A stretch of DNA of 64,000 nucleotides from Echinicola marina. GTDB taxonomy: Bacteria > Bacteroidota > Bacteroidia > Cytophagales > Cyclobacteriaceae. This document shows positions 18,612-28,267 of the stretch, in pieces. Numbering within the stretch: position 1 is the first letter of the stretch; the number at the start of each line of letters is the position of its first letter. The DNA is taken from assembly GCF_020463795.1 (NCBI RefSeq), contig NZ_CP080025.1:2167501-2231500 (forward strand), given 5' to 3'. The position numbers and the translations under genes are program-made. Below the pieces are notes generated by a model. The model was not told the origin of the DNA. It saw only the letters and a program-made list of their open reading frames with translations, and ran no database searches.

Positions 18612-19586
18612 ATGAAAAGGTTTTTTAAGATTGTTCTTTACGTCCTATCTGCATGTATAGTTGTCATTGGTGTAGGGATAGCCTATGTGGGCTTTGGCTT
18701 GCCCAATGTGGCTGATCCTGAAGAAATAGTAATTGCTGGAACTGCCGATCAAATTGCTCGAGGGGAATATTTGGCTCATCATGTCATGTTGTGTATGGAT
18801 TGTCATGCGCAAAGGGACTTTTCCTTATTCTCAGGCCCGCCAAAACCCAATACATTAGGAGCGGGGGGAGATAGGTTTGACCATTCTATGGGGTTTCCGG
18901 GAGTTTTTATTGCCCCTAATATAACACCGGCAGGAATAGGGGACTGGACAGATGGAGAGCTTTTTAGACTAATAACTACAGGGGTAAAGAAGGATGGTGA
19001 CCCCATTTTTCCTGTTATGCCCTACCAAAGTTATGGGAAAATGGATCCTGAAGATATAAAATCGGTTATTGCCTATATCCGGACATTAGCCCCTGTGGAG
19101 AATGAATTGCCTTCCTCAAAGGCTGATTTTCCGATGAATTTGATATTGAATACCATTCCCCAGGCAGCATCACTGAAGCCAATGCCTCCCAAGGAAGACT
19201 TGGTAAAGTATGGAGAATATTTAGTGACAGCAGGAGCTTGCGCTGATTGTCACACCAATTTTGAGAATGGGGCATATACAGGCCCACGTTTGGGAGGAGG
19301 AAGGGAGTTTCCTTTTCCTGATGGTACGGTGGTCCGCTCTGCAAACTTGACCGCTGATGAGACTGGTATAGGAAATCTTACCGAAGATACTTTTGTGGCA
19401 CTTTTCAAAAAGTACAATACAGCACCCTTCCAGAATATGGCCGTAAAACAGGGCGAATTTCAGACCATTATGCCTTGGGTAATGTATGCCGGGATGGACA
19501 GTACTGATTTGAGAGCCATTTACAAATATTTGAATTCACTGGAACCAGTAAAAAACCAAGTTGAAAAAGTATCATTTGCAAACTAA
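18612..19586 (+). CDS. dihaem c-type cytochrome, membrane-anchored
   Basis: A 324-residue protein from ATG 18612; an upstream in-frame ATG at 18576 adds only a poor leader. Residues 4-30 form a single hydrophobic anchor or signal. Two haem-binding motifs are seen, CMDCH near 57-61 and CADCH near 208-212, each followed by the GPxLGGG/APNITP type segments of the cytochrome c subunit found with alcohol, aldehyde and sugar dehydrogenases. Axial Met candidates are in PVMPYQSY and IMPWVMY. It likely carries electrons from a periplasmic dehydrogenase to the respiratory chain. No dehydrogenase gene is adjacent; the nearest candidate in this window is the GMC enzyme at 60.4 kb. Confidence 0.88.
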   Translation: MKRFFKIVLYVLSACIVVIGVGIAYVGFGLPNVADPEEIVIAGTADQIARGEYLAHHVMLCMDCHAQRDFSLFSGPPKPNTLGAGGDRFDHSMGFPGVFIAPNITPAGIGDWTDGELFRLITTGVKKDGDPIFPVMPYQSYGKMDPEDIKSVIAYIRTLAPVENELPSSKADFPMNLILNTIPQAASLKPMPPKEDLVKYGEYLVTAGACADCHTNFENGAYTGPRLGGGREFPFPDGTVVRSANLTADETGIGNLTEDTFVALFKKYNTAPFQNMAVKQGEFQTIMPWVMYAGMDSTDLRAIYKYLNSLEPVKNQVEKVSFAN

Positions 19587-19624
19587 TATAGATTGAAAAA
19601 GTGGATTAATTAACCCTGTAATCT

Positions 19625-19662
19625 CATCGCCTCCTTCTGATCCTAGGGGGCGATGTTTTTTT
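19625..19662 (+). terminator. terminator after the dihaem cytochrome
   Basis: CATCGCCTCC at 19625-19634 pairs with GGGGGCGATG at 19646-19655 with one mismatch, followed by about seven T. Confidence 0.85.
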
Positions 19663-19828
19663 ATAAAGTTGGGGGCATTCTGCCTTATATTATATTTTTA
19701 GGGATACGGGAAGGCTAAAACTTGATATAAAAGCCTTTAGAATGCATGGGGTGAAATATTTGCCGATCTCTTCTTAAATAAGGTGCAGCTTTCATTGAAT
19801 TCAATTAATTTAGCGGTTAAATTAATTC

Positions 19829-20878
19829 ATGATGTCTGTGTATAAATCCTTAATGAAGCCCTTTCTTTTTAGAAAGGGGGCTGAAGATGCCCACCATTTC
19901 ACCTTTTCTATGACCAAGTTGACTTTCAATTTGCCTCTTTTTAAAGGGATTATCAAGCGCATGTTTTATTTTGAAGATCCATCATTGGAAAAAGAGGTGT
20001 TTGGCTTGAAATTTAAAAACCCAGTGGGGCTAGCAGCTGGATTTGACAAAGACGCCAAGTTAATTGACGAAATGTCCATGTTGGGTTTTGGCTTTATTGA
20101 AATAGGAACTTTAACCCCAAAGGCTCAGGATGGAAATCCACAACCAAGACTTTTTCGCCTACCTGAAGATGAATCGCTGGTAAATAGAATGGGCTTCAAT
20201 AATGGGGGCGTGGAAGGAGCCATAAGCAGGCTGAAAAACAGAAAGTCCAAGGTGTTGATCGGAGGGAATATAGGAAAGAATAAGGTGACTCCAAATGATA
20301 AAGCCGAGGATGATTACCTGATTTGCCTTAAGGCACTTCATCCCTATGTGGATTATTTTGTGGTCAATGTGAGTTCCCCAAATACCCCAAATCTTAGGGA
20401 TTTGCAGGAAAAAGAACCGCTTAAAAAGCTTCTGATGTCTATAAAGGCTGAAAACGATAAAATGGATCATCCTAAACCAATTCTGCTAAAAATTGCCCCT
20501 GATCTTACAAATGGCCAGCTTGATGATATCATTACAATTGTTCAAGAAAGCAAGATAGATGGGGTAATCGCGACCAATACCACGATTGATAGGAGTCAAC
20601 TGAAGACTTCACAGGAAAAAGTGGAGGCCATTGGAGCTGGAGGTGTGAGTGGAAAGATTTTGGGCAAAAGAAGCACAGAAGTGATTAAATATTTGGCGGA
20701 AAAGTCCAATCATTCATTTCCTATCATTGGTGTGGGAGGTATTTTCAGCCCAGAGGATGCCATAGAAAAGCTAGAGGCTGGCGCAAGTTTAGTACAAGTG
20801 TATTCTGGTATGATATATGAAGGTCCAGCGCTCATGAAGAGAATTAAAAAAGGCTTAAAAAAGTATTACAGCCGCTGA
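19829..20878 (+). CDS. pyrD: dihydroorotate dehydrogenase (quinone)
   Basis: A 349-residue class 2 enzyme that oxidises dihydroorotate to orotate and reduces quinone at the inner membrane. The N-terminal amphipathic extension ([19 protein letters not shown]) is the membrane/quinone docking region that class 1 enzymes lack. The FMN domain shows [37 protein letters not shown] and [15 protein letters not shown], where the catalytic Ser lies (SSPNT). GVGGIFS and [12 protein letters not shown] bind FMN phosphate. A Met2 start is equally likely. It is the first of two pyrimidine-synthesis genes here, with pyrF 3.4 kb downstream. Confidence 0.97.
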   Translation: MMSVYKSLMKPFLFRKGAEDAHHFTFSMTKLTFNLPLFKGIIKRMFYFEDPSLEKEVFGLKFKNPVGLAAGFDKDAKLIDEMSMLGFGFIEIGTLTPKAQDGNPQPRLFRLPEDESLVNRMGFNNGGVEGAISRLKNRKSKVLIGGNIGKNKVTPNDKAEDDYLICLKALHPYVDYFVVNVSSPNTPNLRDLQEKEPLKKLLMSIKAENDKMDHPKPILLKIAPDLTNGQLDDIITIVQESKIDGVIATNTTIDRSQLKTSQEKVEAIGAGGVSGKILGKRSTEVIKYLAEKSNHSFPIIGVGGIFSPEDAIEKLEAGASLVQVYSGMIYEGPALMKRIKKGLKKYYSR

Positions 20879-20942
20879 TATTTTCTATATTTCAAGATTA
20901 CAATTATCTTATTGTTCATTAAAAGTGGATCATTGAAGAATT

Positions 20943-23444
20943 ATGGCTTCAAATACATATAAATCAAATACCTTCAGGAAGAAAGAAAAAGCCAAAAAGA
21001 AGAAACGATCTTTTAATTTTTCCATAGATGCCTTTAAGGATAAAAAAATAGCTTTATCCTTCGGTATTTTGTTTATGATGGTTGGTGCGTTTTTGTTTTT
21101 TGCATTTTTAGGTTACTTATTCACTGGACCTTCGGATCAAAGCGTGGTCACTAGTGTAAGTGAAGAAGGGGGGTCTTTTAGGGAAAATGCAGCTGAAGCA
21201 AGGAATTGGTTGGGATATGCTGGTGCCTGGATTTCACATTGGCTGATATTCAGGTGGTTTGGTCTGGCGGCATTTTTGCTGCCTCCGTTCCTGTTTATAT
21301 TGGGCTTTAAATGGGCTTTTAAGAAGACATTGATCCCTCTTACCCAATACAGTGCTTTTGGGCTGTTTTTTATTTTTTGGATTGGTTTGTTGTTAGGTTA
21401 TGTGGTACATATCCTTGATGGCTTTAATTACCTTCAATTTCTAAGTGGAGGGTTTGGATATGAGATGGCGGTGCTTTCAGATGAGTTTTTGGGCTGGGGA
21501 ACCTTTATTTTGATATTTGGTTCCTTGCTGATTTTTGTCGTGTTTTTCTTTAATATTACTCATATTGAATGGTTACAGGGAGATGGGAAAAGTGAAAGTA
21601 ATGATAGCCAAATGGATGCTGATTTAGCCGTTGCAACTTCTCCAGCTGAAAGGACTCCGACAGTAGCAAGGACAACTCCCGAAGATATGCAAGAAGGAAA
21701 AAGTGAGGATCTTACTGATTCCGAGTTGGAAGAAGAGGAGGACGATGGGCAAAGTTGGACCATCAAAAATGAAAAACCTGCCAAGAATAAACCAAATTCC
21801 CCAGAGCCTGCATTTAATATTGAAGGGCAGGATCTGGTCAGTGAGGAAATGGTGGAGGATGAAAGAGAAGATGAAAAGAAGTTTACGGTAGAGAAGGCGG
21901 CCAAGGAAGAAAAGACTGTAAGTGAAGTAGAAAATTTGGATCCGTATGACCCTACTTTGGATTTAGCTTCTTACCAGTATCCCAATATAGATCTGCTCAA
22001 TGAGTATGATCAGCAAAAAGTGACAGTGTCCAGGCAAGAGCTGGAAGAAAATAAAAATAAGATCGTAGAGACTTTGGTGAATTTCAAAATTGGAATTCAG
22101 GAAATCAAAGCGACCATTGGTCCCACAGTTACTTTGTATGAGATTGTGCCTGATCCGGGAGTGAAGATATCCAAGATCAAGAACTTAGAAGATGACATTG
22201 CCTTGAGTTTGGCTGCATTAGGGATTAGGATCATTGCACCGATTCCAGGAAAAGGCACCATCGGTATTGAGGTACCTAATAAGAATCGGGAGTTAGTAGC
22301 TGCAAGGTCTGTTTTAGGAACCGAGAAGTTCATGAAGAGCGATAAGGATCTTCCTGTTGCCTTGGGTAAAACCATTTCCAATGAGGTCTTCGTCGTGGAT
22401 CTGGCCAAGATGCCCCACCTTTTGATGGCCGGTGCAACGGGGCAAGGTAAATCTGTAGGCTTGAATGTTATTTTGGCTTCATTGGTTTATAAGAAACATC
22501 CTGCTCAGCTTAAGTTTGTTTTGGTGGATCCCAAAAAGGTGGAACTTACGCTTTTCAATAAAATCGAGCGGCACTTCTTGGCTAAATTGCCGAATGCGGA
22601 AGATGCTATTATTACGGATACCAAAAAAGTGATCTATACGCTGAATTCACTATGTATCGAGATGGACAATCGATATGATCTTTTGAAGGATGCTGGCTGT
22701 AGAAATCTGAAAGAATACAATGCAAAATTTGTGGCCAGAAAGCTCAATCCTGATAAAGGGCACAAATTCATGCCTTATATAGTGTTGGTCATAGATGAGT
22801 TGGCAGATTTGATGATGACGGCAGGTAAGGAAATCGAAGCACCTATTGCTAGATTAGCTCAGTTGGCAAGGGCCATTGGTATTCATTTGGTGGTAGCGAC
22901 TCAGCGACCATCAGTAAATGTAATTACCGGTATTATTAAGGCCAATTTCCCCGCGAGGCTTTCCTTTAGGGTTACTTCAAAAGTTGACAGTAGGACCATT
23001 TTGGATGCCGGCGGTGCAGAACAGCTGATAGGAATGGGAGATATGTTGCTTTCGCAAGGATCAGATGTAATCCGTATACAATGTGCCTTTTTGGATACGC
23101 CAGAGGTGGAAGCAGTCTGTGAATGGATTGGTGAGCAGCGAGGATACAGTGATGCGTATATCTTGCCGGAATTTGAAGGAGAGGATGGAGATAGCAGTGT
23201 CGGAGATGTGGATCTTTCCGATAGAGATCCGCTATTTGAGGATGCAGCTAAGTTGATTGTATTGCACCAACAGGGAAGTACTTCATTGATCCAGAGAAAA
23301 CTTAAACTAGGCTATAACCGTGCAGGAAGGATTATTGATCAGCTAGAGGCAGCGGGAGTGGTAGGGCCTTTTGAGGGAAGTAAAGCCCGAGAGGTCTTGG
23401 TGCAGGATGAAGTTAGTTTGGAACAGTTATTGAGTAACCTCTAA
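20943..23444 (+). CDS. ftsK: DNA translocase FtsK/SpoIIIE
   Basis: An 833-residue hexameric motor that pumps chromosome ends across the division septum and activates XerCD. Residues about 30-200 hold four membrane helices. A charged acidic linker (about 215-345, rich in Glu and Asp) follows, much shorter than in E. coli but normal for the phylum. The motor has Walker A GATGQGKS near 497-504, Walker B VLVIDELADLMM near 615, and the RFRV/ARAIGIHLVVATQRPS block. The winged-helix gamma domain at the end (STSLIQRKLKLGYNRAGRI) reads orienting sequences. An unlinked xer gene lies 10 kb upstream. Confidence 0.96.
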   Translation: MASNTYKSNTFRKKEKAKKKKRSFNFSIDAFKDKKIALSFGILFMMVGAFLFFAFLGYLFTGPSDQSVVTSVSEEGGSFRENAAEARNWLGYAGAWISHWLIFRWFGLAAFLLPPFLFILGFKWAFKKTLIPLTQYSAFGLFFIFWIGLLLGYVVHILDGFNYLQFLSGGFGYEMAVLSDEFLGWGTFILIFGSLLIFVVFFFNITHIEWLQGDGKSESNDSQMDADLAVATSPAERTPTVARTTPEDMQEGKSEDLTDSELEEEEDDGQSWTIKNEKPAKNKPNSPEPAFNIEGQDLVSEEMVEDEREDEKKFTVEKAAKEEKTVSEVENLDPYDPTLDLASYQYPNIDLLNEYDQQKVTVSRQELEENKNKIVETLVNFKIGIQEIKATIGPTVTLYEIVPDPGVKISKIKNLEDDIALSLAALGIRIIAPIPGKGTIGIEVPNKNRELVAARSVLGTEKFMKSDKDLPVALGKTISNEVFVVDLAKMPHLLMAGATGQGKSVGLNVILASLVYKKHPAQLKFVLVDPKKVELTLFNKIERHFLAKLPNAEDAIITDTKKVIYTLNSLCIEMDNRYDLLKDAGCRNLKEYNAKFVARKLNPDKGHKFMPYIVLVIDELADLMMTAGKEIEAPIARLAQLARAIGIHLVVATQRPSVNVITGIIKANFPARLSFRVTSKVDSRTILDAGGAEQLIGMGDMLLSQGSDVIRIQCAFLDTPEVEAVCEWIGEQRGYSDAYILPEFEGEDGDSSVGDVDLSDRDPLFEDAAKLIVLHQQGSTSLIQRKLKLGYNRAGRIIDQLEAAGVVGPFEGSKAREVLVQDEVSLEQLLSNL

Positions 23445-23477
23445 AATGCTATAAAAGCCTAAAATAGAAGGTTAATT

Positions 23478-24131
23478 ATGTTGAAGAGAATATTATTATT
23501 TACAGTACTCATTATAGGTTTTCAAGGGCTAGTTTGGGGGCAAAAAGATCCCAAAGCCAAATTGGTTCTTGATCAAGTAAGTGAAAGATATCAGTCATTG
23601 AGTGGCGTTCAAGCTACTTTTGAATATTATTATTATAATGATATTGACGGTGCCAGTCAGTCCAGTACTGGAGAAGTCGCGGTCAAAGGAAATAGATATA
23701 AGCTGGTCTTGGATGATCAGGAGATATACAATAATGGTGAAACCGTCTGGACTTATATCAAGACAGGGGATTATAAGGAAGTAACCATCAATACAGTCAG
23801 TGATGATCCTGATGAATTGACTCCTTCGAGCATTTATAACCTCTATAAAAAAGGTTATGATTATGTCCTTATCGGCGATGAAAAGCTAAGCGGTAAATTG
23901 GTTCAGAGAATCAAACTTACTGCTGAGAATCAAAATGCCCAGTTTAGTACCATTATCTTGTATGTGGACAAAGCGAACAAGGATTTGATGGGCTGGGAAG
24001 TTTCTGATGCAGATGGGGGAAGCTTCAAATATCAATTCAAAAATGTGAAAACGAATGTGGATTTGAAGAATTCGTTTTTTGCCTTTGATGTTTCTGCTCA
24101 TGTTGATGTAGAGGTAATAGATCTGCGTTAA
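23478..24131 (+). CDS. LolA-like outer membrane lipoprotein carrier protein
   Basis: A 217-residue periplasmic protein. The signal peptide ends near residue 20 (GLVWGQ). The mature part has the LolA pattern: LDQVSERYQSLSGVQATFEY, a GEVAVKGNRYKL strand pair, NGETVWTYI, and a late FKNVKTNVDL.NSFFAF segment. LolA carries lipoproteins from LolCDE to the outer membrane. In Bacteroidota this paralogue group usually sits behind ftsK, as here (33-bp gap). LolA itself is a reasonable name, but several paralogues exist in the phylum, so no symbol is given. Confidence 0.87.
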   Translation: MLKRILLFTVLIIGFQGLVWGQKDPKAKLVLDQVSERYQSLSGVQATFEYYYYNDIDGASQSSTGEVAVKGNRYKLVLDDQEIYNNGETVWTYIKTGDYKEVTINTVSDDPDELTPSSIYNLYKKGYDYVLIGDEKLSGKLVQRIKLTAENQNAQFSTIILYVDKANKDLMGWEVSDADGGSFKYQFKNVKTNVDLKNSFFAFDVSAHVDVEVIDLR

Positions 24132-24159
24132 GTTCCCTTTTTTAGAACGAAAAAATAAG

Positions 24160-24209
24160 AATAGCACAGATACTAAACGAATTTAAGTTTAGTGCGTGCT
24201 ATTTTTTTT
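24160..24209 (+). terminator. terminator after the lolA-like gene
   Basis: AATAGCAC at 24160-24167 pairs with GTGCTATT at 24195-24202, and ACTAAAC pairs with GTTTAGT inside. Eight T follow. The T run merges with the pyrF -7 element. Confidence 0.88.
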
Positions 24210-24216
24210 ATTTTTG
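24209..24216 (+). promoter_or_regulatory. possible -7 element of pyrF
   Basis: TATTTTTG fits TAnnTTTG and lies 16 bases before the pyrF ATG. No exact TTTG is at the right distance; the upstream hexamer region is inside the terminator stem. Confidence 0.4.
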
Positions 24217-24232
24217 CCAAAACAATTGAAAA

Positions 24233-25051
24233 ATGGACAAACAAAGCCTCTTTAAGCAAATTCAAGGTAAATCTTCTTTTCTGTGTGTAGGGTTAGATAC
24301 AGATCTTGCCAAAATCCCTTCACACTTACTAAAGGAAAAAGATCCGATATTCGAGTTCAACAAACAGATCATTGATCATACAGCGGATTATGCAGTGGCT
24401 TATAAACCTAATATCGCTTTTTATGAGGCATTGGGGCCAAAGGGCTGGGAAAGCCTCCAGAGAACCTTGGAATATATTCCTAAGGATATTTTTACTATTT
24501 CTGACGCCAAGCGTGGAGATATAGGCAATACCTCTAAATTGTACGCCAAGGCTTTTTTTGAACAGATGAATTTTGATGCTGTTACTGTCGCTCCATATAT
24601 GGGAAAAGATAGTGTAAGTCCTTTTTTGGAGTTCGGAGGAAAGTGGGTGATTCTCTTGGCACTGACTTCAAATGAAGGAAGCAAGGATTTTCAAGTTTTG
24701 GAGACGGAAGGGGGAAAGCCGTTATTTCAACAGGTTTTGGAAAAAAGCCAGGAATGGGGTAGTGATGAAAATTTAATGTATGTGGTGGGAGCAACTAGAG
24801 GTGAGAAAATAGCAGAAGTGAGAAAATATGCCCCTGATCATTTTTTCTTGGTGCCAGGTGTAGGTGCCCAAGGCGGAAGCCTTCAGGAAGTGGCCCAATA
24901 TGGGATGAACAAAGAATGTGGCTTGTTGGTTAATTCATCTCGAGGAATTATTTATGCTTCAGGTGGTGAGGATTTTGGTGCGAAAGCTGGGACAGCAGCA
25001 AGAGCACTACAAGTAGAAATGTCCCAATTATTGGACCAGTATTGTAAATAA
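24233..25051 (+). CDS. pyrF: orotidine 5'-phosphate decarboxylase, type 2
   Basis: A 272-residue enzyme for the last step of UMP synthesis. CVGLDTD near 18-24, [13 protein letters not shown] near 62-74 and the catalytic [12 protein letters not shown] near 89-100 (Asp-Lys-Asp network) are all intact. The length above 260 residues and the [18 protein letters not shown] phosphate-binding blocks mark the longer PyrF group. Its own terminator follows. Confidence 0.97.
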   Translation: MDKQSLFKQIQGKSSFLCVGLDTDLAKIPSHLLKEKDPIFEFNKQIIDHTADYAVAYKPNIAFYEALGPKGWESLQRTLEYIPKDIFTISDAKRGDIGNTSKLYAKAFFEQMNFDAVTVAPYMGKDSVSPFLEFGGKWVILLALTSNEGSKDFQVLETEGGKPLFQQVLEKSQEWGSDENLMYVVGATRGEKIAEVRKYAPDHFFLVPGVGAQGGSLQEVAQYGMNKECGLLVNSSRGIIYASGGEDFGAKAGTAARALQVEMSQLLDQYCK

Positions 25052-25092
25052 TCTGGGGCGATCGAATAATTGACCATAGAAAGAACCTAATG

Positions 25093-25126
25093 GCCTGTTT
25101 CTAATTAGAAGACAGGCTTTTATTTT
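25093..25126 (+). terminator. terminator after pyrF
   Basis: GCCTGT at 25093-25098 pairs with ACAGGC at 25112-25117, with the inner palindrome TTCTAATTAGAA extending the stem, followed by TTTTATTTTTT. Confidence 0.8.
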
Positions 25127-25226
25127 TTAGTGAAGCCATCTTGATTTTTAGTTTTCAATAAATACTTTTAAATTATGTTTCCTGCTGTTGTACAGTTGGT
25201 TGTGTTTTTTTTGGCTTTAATTTTTT

Positions 25227-26525
25227 ATGCAGATGAATTTTAAAGAGAATTTTATCCATGCAATATGGAAGTACCAGTATTTTGATAAACGTGATTTGAG
25301 GACCTGCCATGGCGTGAGCTTGGAGGTCAAGAAAATTGGCTATTATAATTTTCATGAGGGGCCTGATTTCAGGGAATCACATTTGAGCATTGGTCAGTTG
25401 GAGCATCATGGCAATGTGGAGGTTCATTTAAAATCTTCAGATTGGTACCAGCATGCACATGACAGGGATCATCATTACGATTCCGTGATATTGCATGTAG
25501 TATGGGAACATGATACAGAGGTAAAAAGAGCAGACGGAACACTGATTCCTACTTTGGAACTAAAGGGTAAGGTGTTTTTAAGTGTTTTAAGGAATTATGA
25601 GCGACTGGTGTCAGCAAGGAATCCTATTCTGTGTCATGAATTTTTACCAGGCATTAATGAGATTATCAAGTTTTCCGCTTTAGAAAAAGCCTTGGTGGAA
25701 AGACTGGAAGAAAAAAGCAAGTTGGTGGACCAAGAAATAATTTCCACAGCGGGAGATTGGGAGGAAGTGGCCTATCGCTGGCTGTTTTATTGTTTTGGCT
25801 TCAAGGTGAACAATGTCCCAATGCTTAAACTGGCCCATTCAGTACCTTATAAAGTATTGAAAAAGCATTCAGGAAAAAGAGGTGTTTTAGAAGCTGTTTT
25901 GATGGGACAGGCAGGGTTTCTAACGGGAGATCAGCTGGATGAGTATTCGGCCTTTGCCCAAAAAGAACATGGTTTTTATCATAGAAAATATTCATTGCCC
26001 GAACCAGTTTATCCTACTGAATGGAAATTCATGCGGGTTCGTCCCAGTAACTACCCTCCAGTTAGAATAGCTCAGTTGGCCACCGTTTTATCCCAAAGCC
26101 CGAATTTATTTTCCCTGATTACTCAGGAAGTTGATAGCGTTTCGGCCTTGCAGGGAATCTTCTCTGGAGGCACCTCTACGTATTGGGAATATCACTATTT
26201 CCCTGGAAAGGAATGCAAAAAACACCAAAATAGGGTTTTGAGCAAAAGGACAATTCATTTATTGGCGATTAACTATCTGGTACCACTTTGGTTTTCTTAT
26301 GGTAAATATTTGGATGATGAAAGGTGGAGGGCGCGTTGTTTCGATCTTTTACAAGAGATCCCGCCAGAAGAAAACCATATTATTTCCGACTTTATAGTAG
26401 AGGGATGGAGGCCTTTGAATGCATTTGATAGCCAGGGCATGATAGGTTTGCATCATGCTTACTGTAGTCAAAAGAAGTGCCTGAATTGTAAGGTGGGGCA
26501 AAACTTGCTCAGTGCAAGTGATTAA
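25227..26525 (+). CDS. DUF2851 family protein
   Basis: A 432-residue protein of a family almost confined to Bacteroidota. The conserved opening ENFIHAIWKYQYFD, the GPDFRESHLSIG and HGNVEVHLKSSDWYQHAHDRDHHYDSVILHVVWEHD blocks match DUF2851. The His/Asp-rich HVEVH...HxHD..Y..V.LHVV stretch looks like a metal- or nuclease-type centre, but no activity is established. The C-terminus has a cysteine cluster, CSQKKCLNCK. Met3 (25233) is an alternative start. Its 3' end lies just before the promoter of the next gene. Confidence 0.88.
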   Translation: MQMNFKENFIHAIWKYQYFDKRDLRTCHGVSLEVKKIGYYNFHEGPDFRESHLSIGQLEHHGNVEVHLKSSDWYQHAHDRDHHYDSVILHVVWEHDTEVKRADGTLIPTLELKGKVFLSVLRNYERLVSARNPILCHEFLPGINEIIKFSALEKALVERLEEKSKLVDQEIISTAGDWEEVAYRWLFYCFGFKVNNVPMLKLAHSVPYKVLKKHSGKRGVLEAVLMGQAGFLTGDQLDEYSAFAQKEHGFYHRKYSLPEPVYPTEWKFMRVRPSNYPPVRIAQLATVLSQSPNLFSLITQEVDSVSALQGIFSGGTSTYWEYHYFPGKECKKHQNRVLSKRTIHLLAINYLVPLWFSYGKYLDDERWRARCFDLLQEIPPEENHIISDFIVEGWRPLNAFDSQGMIGLHHAYCSQKKCLNCKVGQNLLSASD

Positions 26526-26530
26526 TGAAT

Positions 26531-26562
26531 TTTGGTTAGCTTGGGATTTTGGCGTAATTTTG
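26531..26562 (+). promoter_or_regulatory. promoter of the acyltransferase-trhO operon
   Basis: TTTG at 26531-26534, a 20-base spacer and TAATTTTG at 26555-26562 match the Bacteroidota sigma-ABfr pattern. The start of RNA would be near 26569, which fixes the coding start at ATG 26584 rather than the in-frame ATG at 26512. Confidence 0.72.
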
Positions 26563-26583
26563 CGCACTAAACCAAAAATAGAT

Positions 26584-27222
26584 ATGGAAAAACCGGTAAT
26601 CATTTTAGGTGCAAAGGGAATCGCACATCCCGCATTGGAAATCTTTAATAGCAATGAGGTGGTTGTGTATGGCTTCCTAGATGAGGATAAAGAAATGCAT
26701 GGCACAGAAATAAATGTAGTGCCGGTATTGGGAGATCCTGAGGACGATGGTTACTTAAAGTTGGTAGGTAAGAAATGTGAGGCTTTTGTGGCTGTGGATG
26801 ATAATAAATACCGTCAGTTTTTGGTGAAGTTATTGAATGAGCGCAGAAAGGTTCAGCCTATCAATGCGATCCATAAAACATCCTATATTTCTACTGATGC
26901 TAGCATTGGCCACGGGAATTTCATCAATGCAAAGGTAAATATCGGAGCAGGGGCTAAACTCGGTAGCCACTGTATCATTCATTCTGGGGCTATTATAGAT
27001 CATAAGGTGACAGCAGAAGACTTTGTCCAAATAGGCGCTGGTGCAGTAATTAATTCAGGTGTGAGTATTGGAAAAGGTGCTTTTATTGGTTCTGGAGTAA
27101 CTGTAGTATCTGGGGTGAAAATTGGTGGAAATGCCAGAATTGGCGCTGGATCGGTTGTGGTGGCAGATGTAGAAGAAGAAAGTACAGTTTTTGGGAATCC
27201 TGCAGCTCCTATTAAGGCTTAG
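26584..27222 (+). CDS. NeuD/PglD-like sugar O- or N-acyltransferase
   Basis: A 212-residue protein. An N-terminal Rossmann-like domain (PVIILGAKGIAHPALEIF, GFLDEDKE) is followed from about residue 95 by left-handed beta-helix hexapeptide repeats (IGHGNFINAKVNIGAGAKLGSH and on), ending in the usual VFGNPAAPIK. The layout is that of NeuD/PglD acetyltransferases, which acetylate a sugar from acetyl-CoA. No sialic acid or glycan cluster is nearby, so the acceptor is unknown. The upstream in-frame ATG at 26512 is rejected because it lies inside the DUF2851 gene and above the promoter. Confidence 0.88.
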   Translation: MEKPVIILGAKGIAHPALEIFNSNEVVVYGFLDEDKEMHGTEINVVPVLGDPEDDGYLKLVGKKCEAFVAVDDNKYRQFLVKLLNERRKVQPINAIHKTSYISTDASIGHGNFINAKVNIGAGAKLGSHCIIHSGAIIDHKVTAEDFVQIGAGAVINSGVSIGKGAFIGSGVTVVSGVKIGGNARIGAGSVVVADVEEESTVFGNPAAPIKA

Positions 27223-27283
27223 ATTATTATATTTAATTATCATAAAAAAACCAGAACACCCTGCTGGAATCAGGGCAAAAGTT

Positions 27284-28267
27284 ATGGAAAATTCAAATTA
27301 CAGTGTACTTCTGTATTATTGCTATGCAGAGATCAAAGATGCTGAGGCATACAGGGAAGAGCATCACCTATTCTGTATTGAAAACAATATCAGGGGGAGA
27401 ATCATTATTTCGTCAGAAGGTCTGAATGGAACGGTTTCTGGCCTTAAGGAGGACTGTGAGAAATACATGGCCTATGTAAAGTCTGATCCTAGGTTTGCTA
27501 AGACAGACTTTAAAGTTGATGATTTTGACCGTCATGCCTTCGCAAAGATCCATGTCCGTGTGAAACCTGAAATTGTTCACTCTAGCCTAAGGCATATTAA
27601 TCCACTGGAGAAAACAGGTAAGCACCTGGAGCCGGAAGAGTTTAAGAAATTAAAAGATCAGGAAGATGTAGTGATCTTGGATGTGCGTTCCAACTATGAA
27701 CATGAATTAGGGCACTTCAAGAATGCATTGACCCTTGATATTGATAATTTCAGGGATTTTCCAGAAAAGGTGAAGGAGCTTGAGCATTTAAAAGGCAAAA
27801 AAGTATTGACCTATTGTACTGGCGGCATCAAATGTGAAAAAGCCAGCGCTTATTTGTTGGATCAAGGTTTTGAGGATGTTTACCAGTTACACGGTGGAAT
27901 TATCAAATATGGTATGGAAGCTGGCGGAGAGGATTTTGAAGGGAAATGTTATGTGTTCGATAACCGACTAGCAGTAGATGTCAACAAGGTGAATCCAACG
28001 GTGATCTCAAAATGCCATTGTTGTGGAACACCTTCTGACAGAATGGTCAATTGTGCCAATCCTGAATGTAATATCCATGTGCCGATCTGTGAGGAATGTG
28101 GGTGGAAGTATGAAGGGGCTTGCTCCGATGAGTGTAAAGCACATCCCGAAAAGAGAGAATATAATGGGACGGGATATTACCAGAAAAATACCAATGGCTA
28201 TAACCCTTATAAAGGATTGCAAAGAAAGCCGAATAAGGATAAAATAAAATCTATTCTCCATGACTAA
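27284..28267 (+). CDS. trhO: tRNA uridine(34) 5-hydroxylase, rhodanese family
   Basis: A 327-residue protein. An N-terminal acylphosphatase-like domain (YYCYAEIKDAEAYREEHHLFC, GRIIISSEGLNGTVSG) is followed by a rhodanese domain with VRSNYEHELGHF and the catalytic Cys in YCTGGIKCEKA near 183. The C-terminal region is rich in Cys pairs (CHCCG, CANPEC, CEECG) as in Rhodanese_C. TrhO/YceA hydroxylates U34 of certain tRNAs using oxygen-independent prephenate-linked or oxygen-dependent routes in different bacteria; TrhO is the oxygen-dependent one. Start at ATG 27284 removes a hydrophobic leader that has no family match. It overlaps the next gene by eight bases. Confidence 0.92.
   Translation: MENSNYSVLLYYCYAEIKDAEAYREEHHLFCIENNIRGRIIISSEGLNGTVSGLKEDCEKYMAYVKSDPRFAKTDFKVDDFDRHAFAKIHVRVKPEIVHSSLRHINPLEKTGKHLEPEEFKKLKDQEDVVILDVRSNYEHELGHFKNALTLDIDNFRDFPEKVKELEHLKGKKVLTYCTGGIKCEKASAYLLDQGFEDVYQLHGGIIKYGMEAGGEDFEGKCYVFDNRLAVDVNKVNPTVISKCHCCGTPSDRMVNCANPECNIHVPICEECGWKYEGACSDECKAHPEKREYNGTGYYQKNTNGYNPYKGLQRKPNKDKIKSILHD

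Noticed and set aside
27259-27275. CCCTG...CAGGG hairpin before trhO as a terminator
   Set aside because: Only five pairs and no T run; genes on either side appear co-transcribed.
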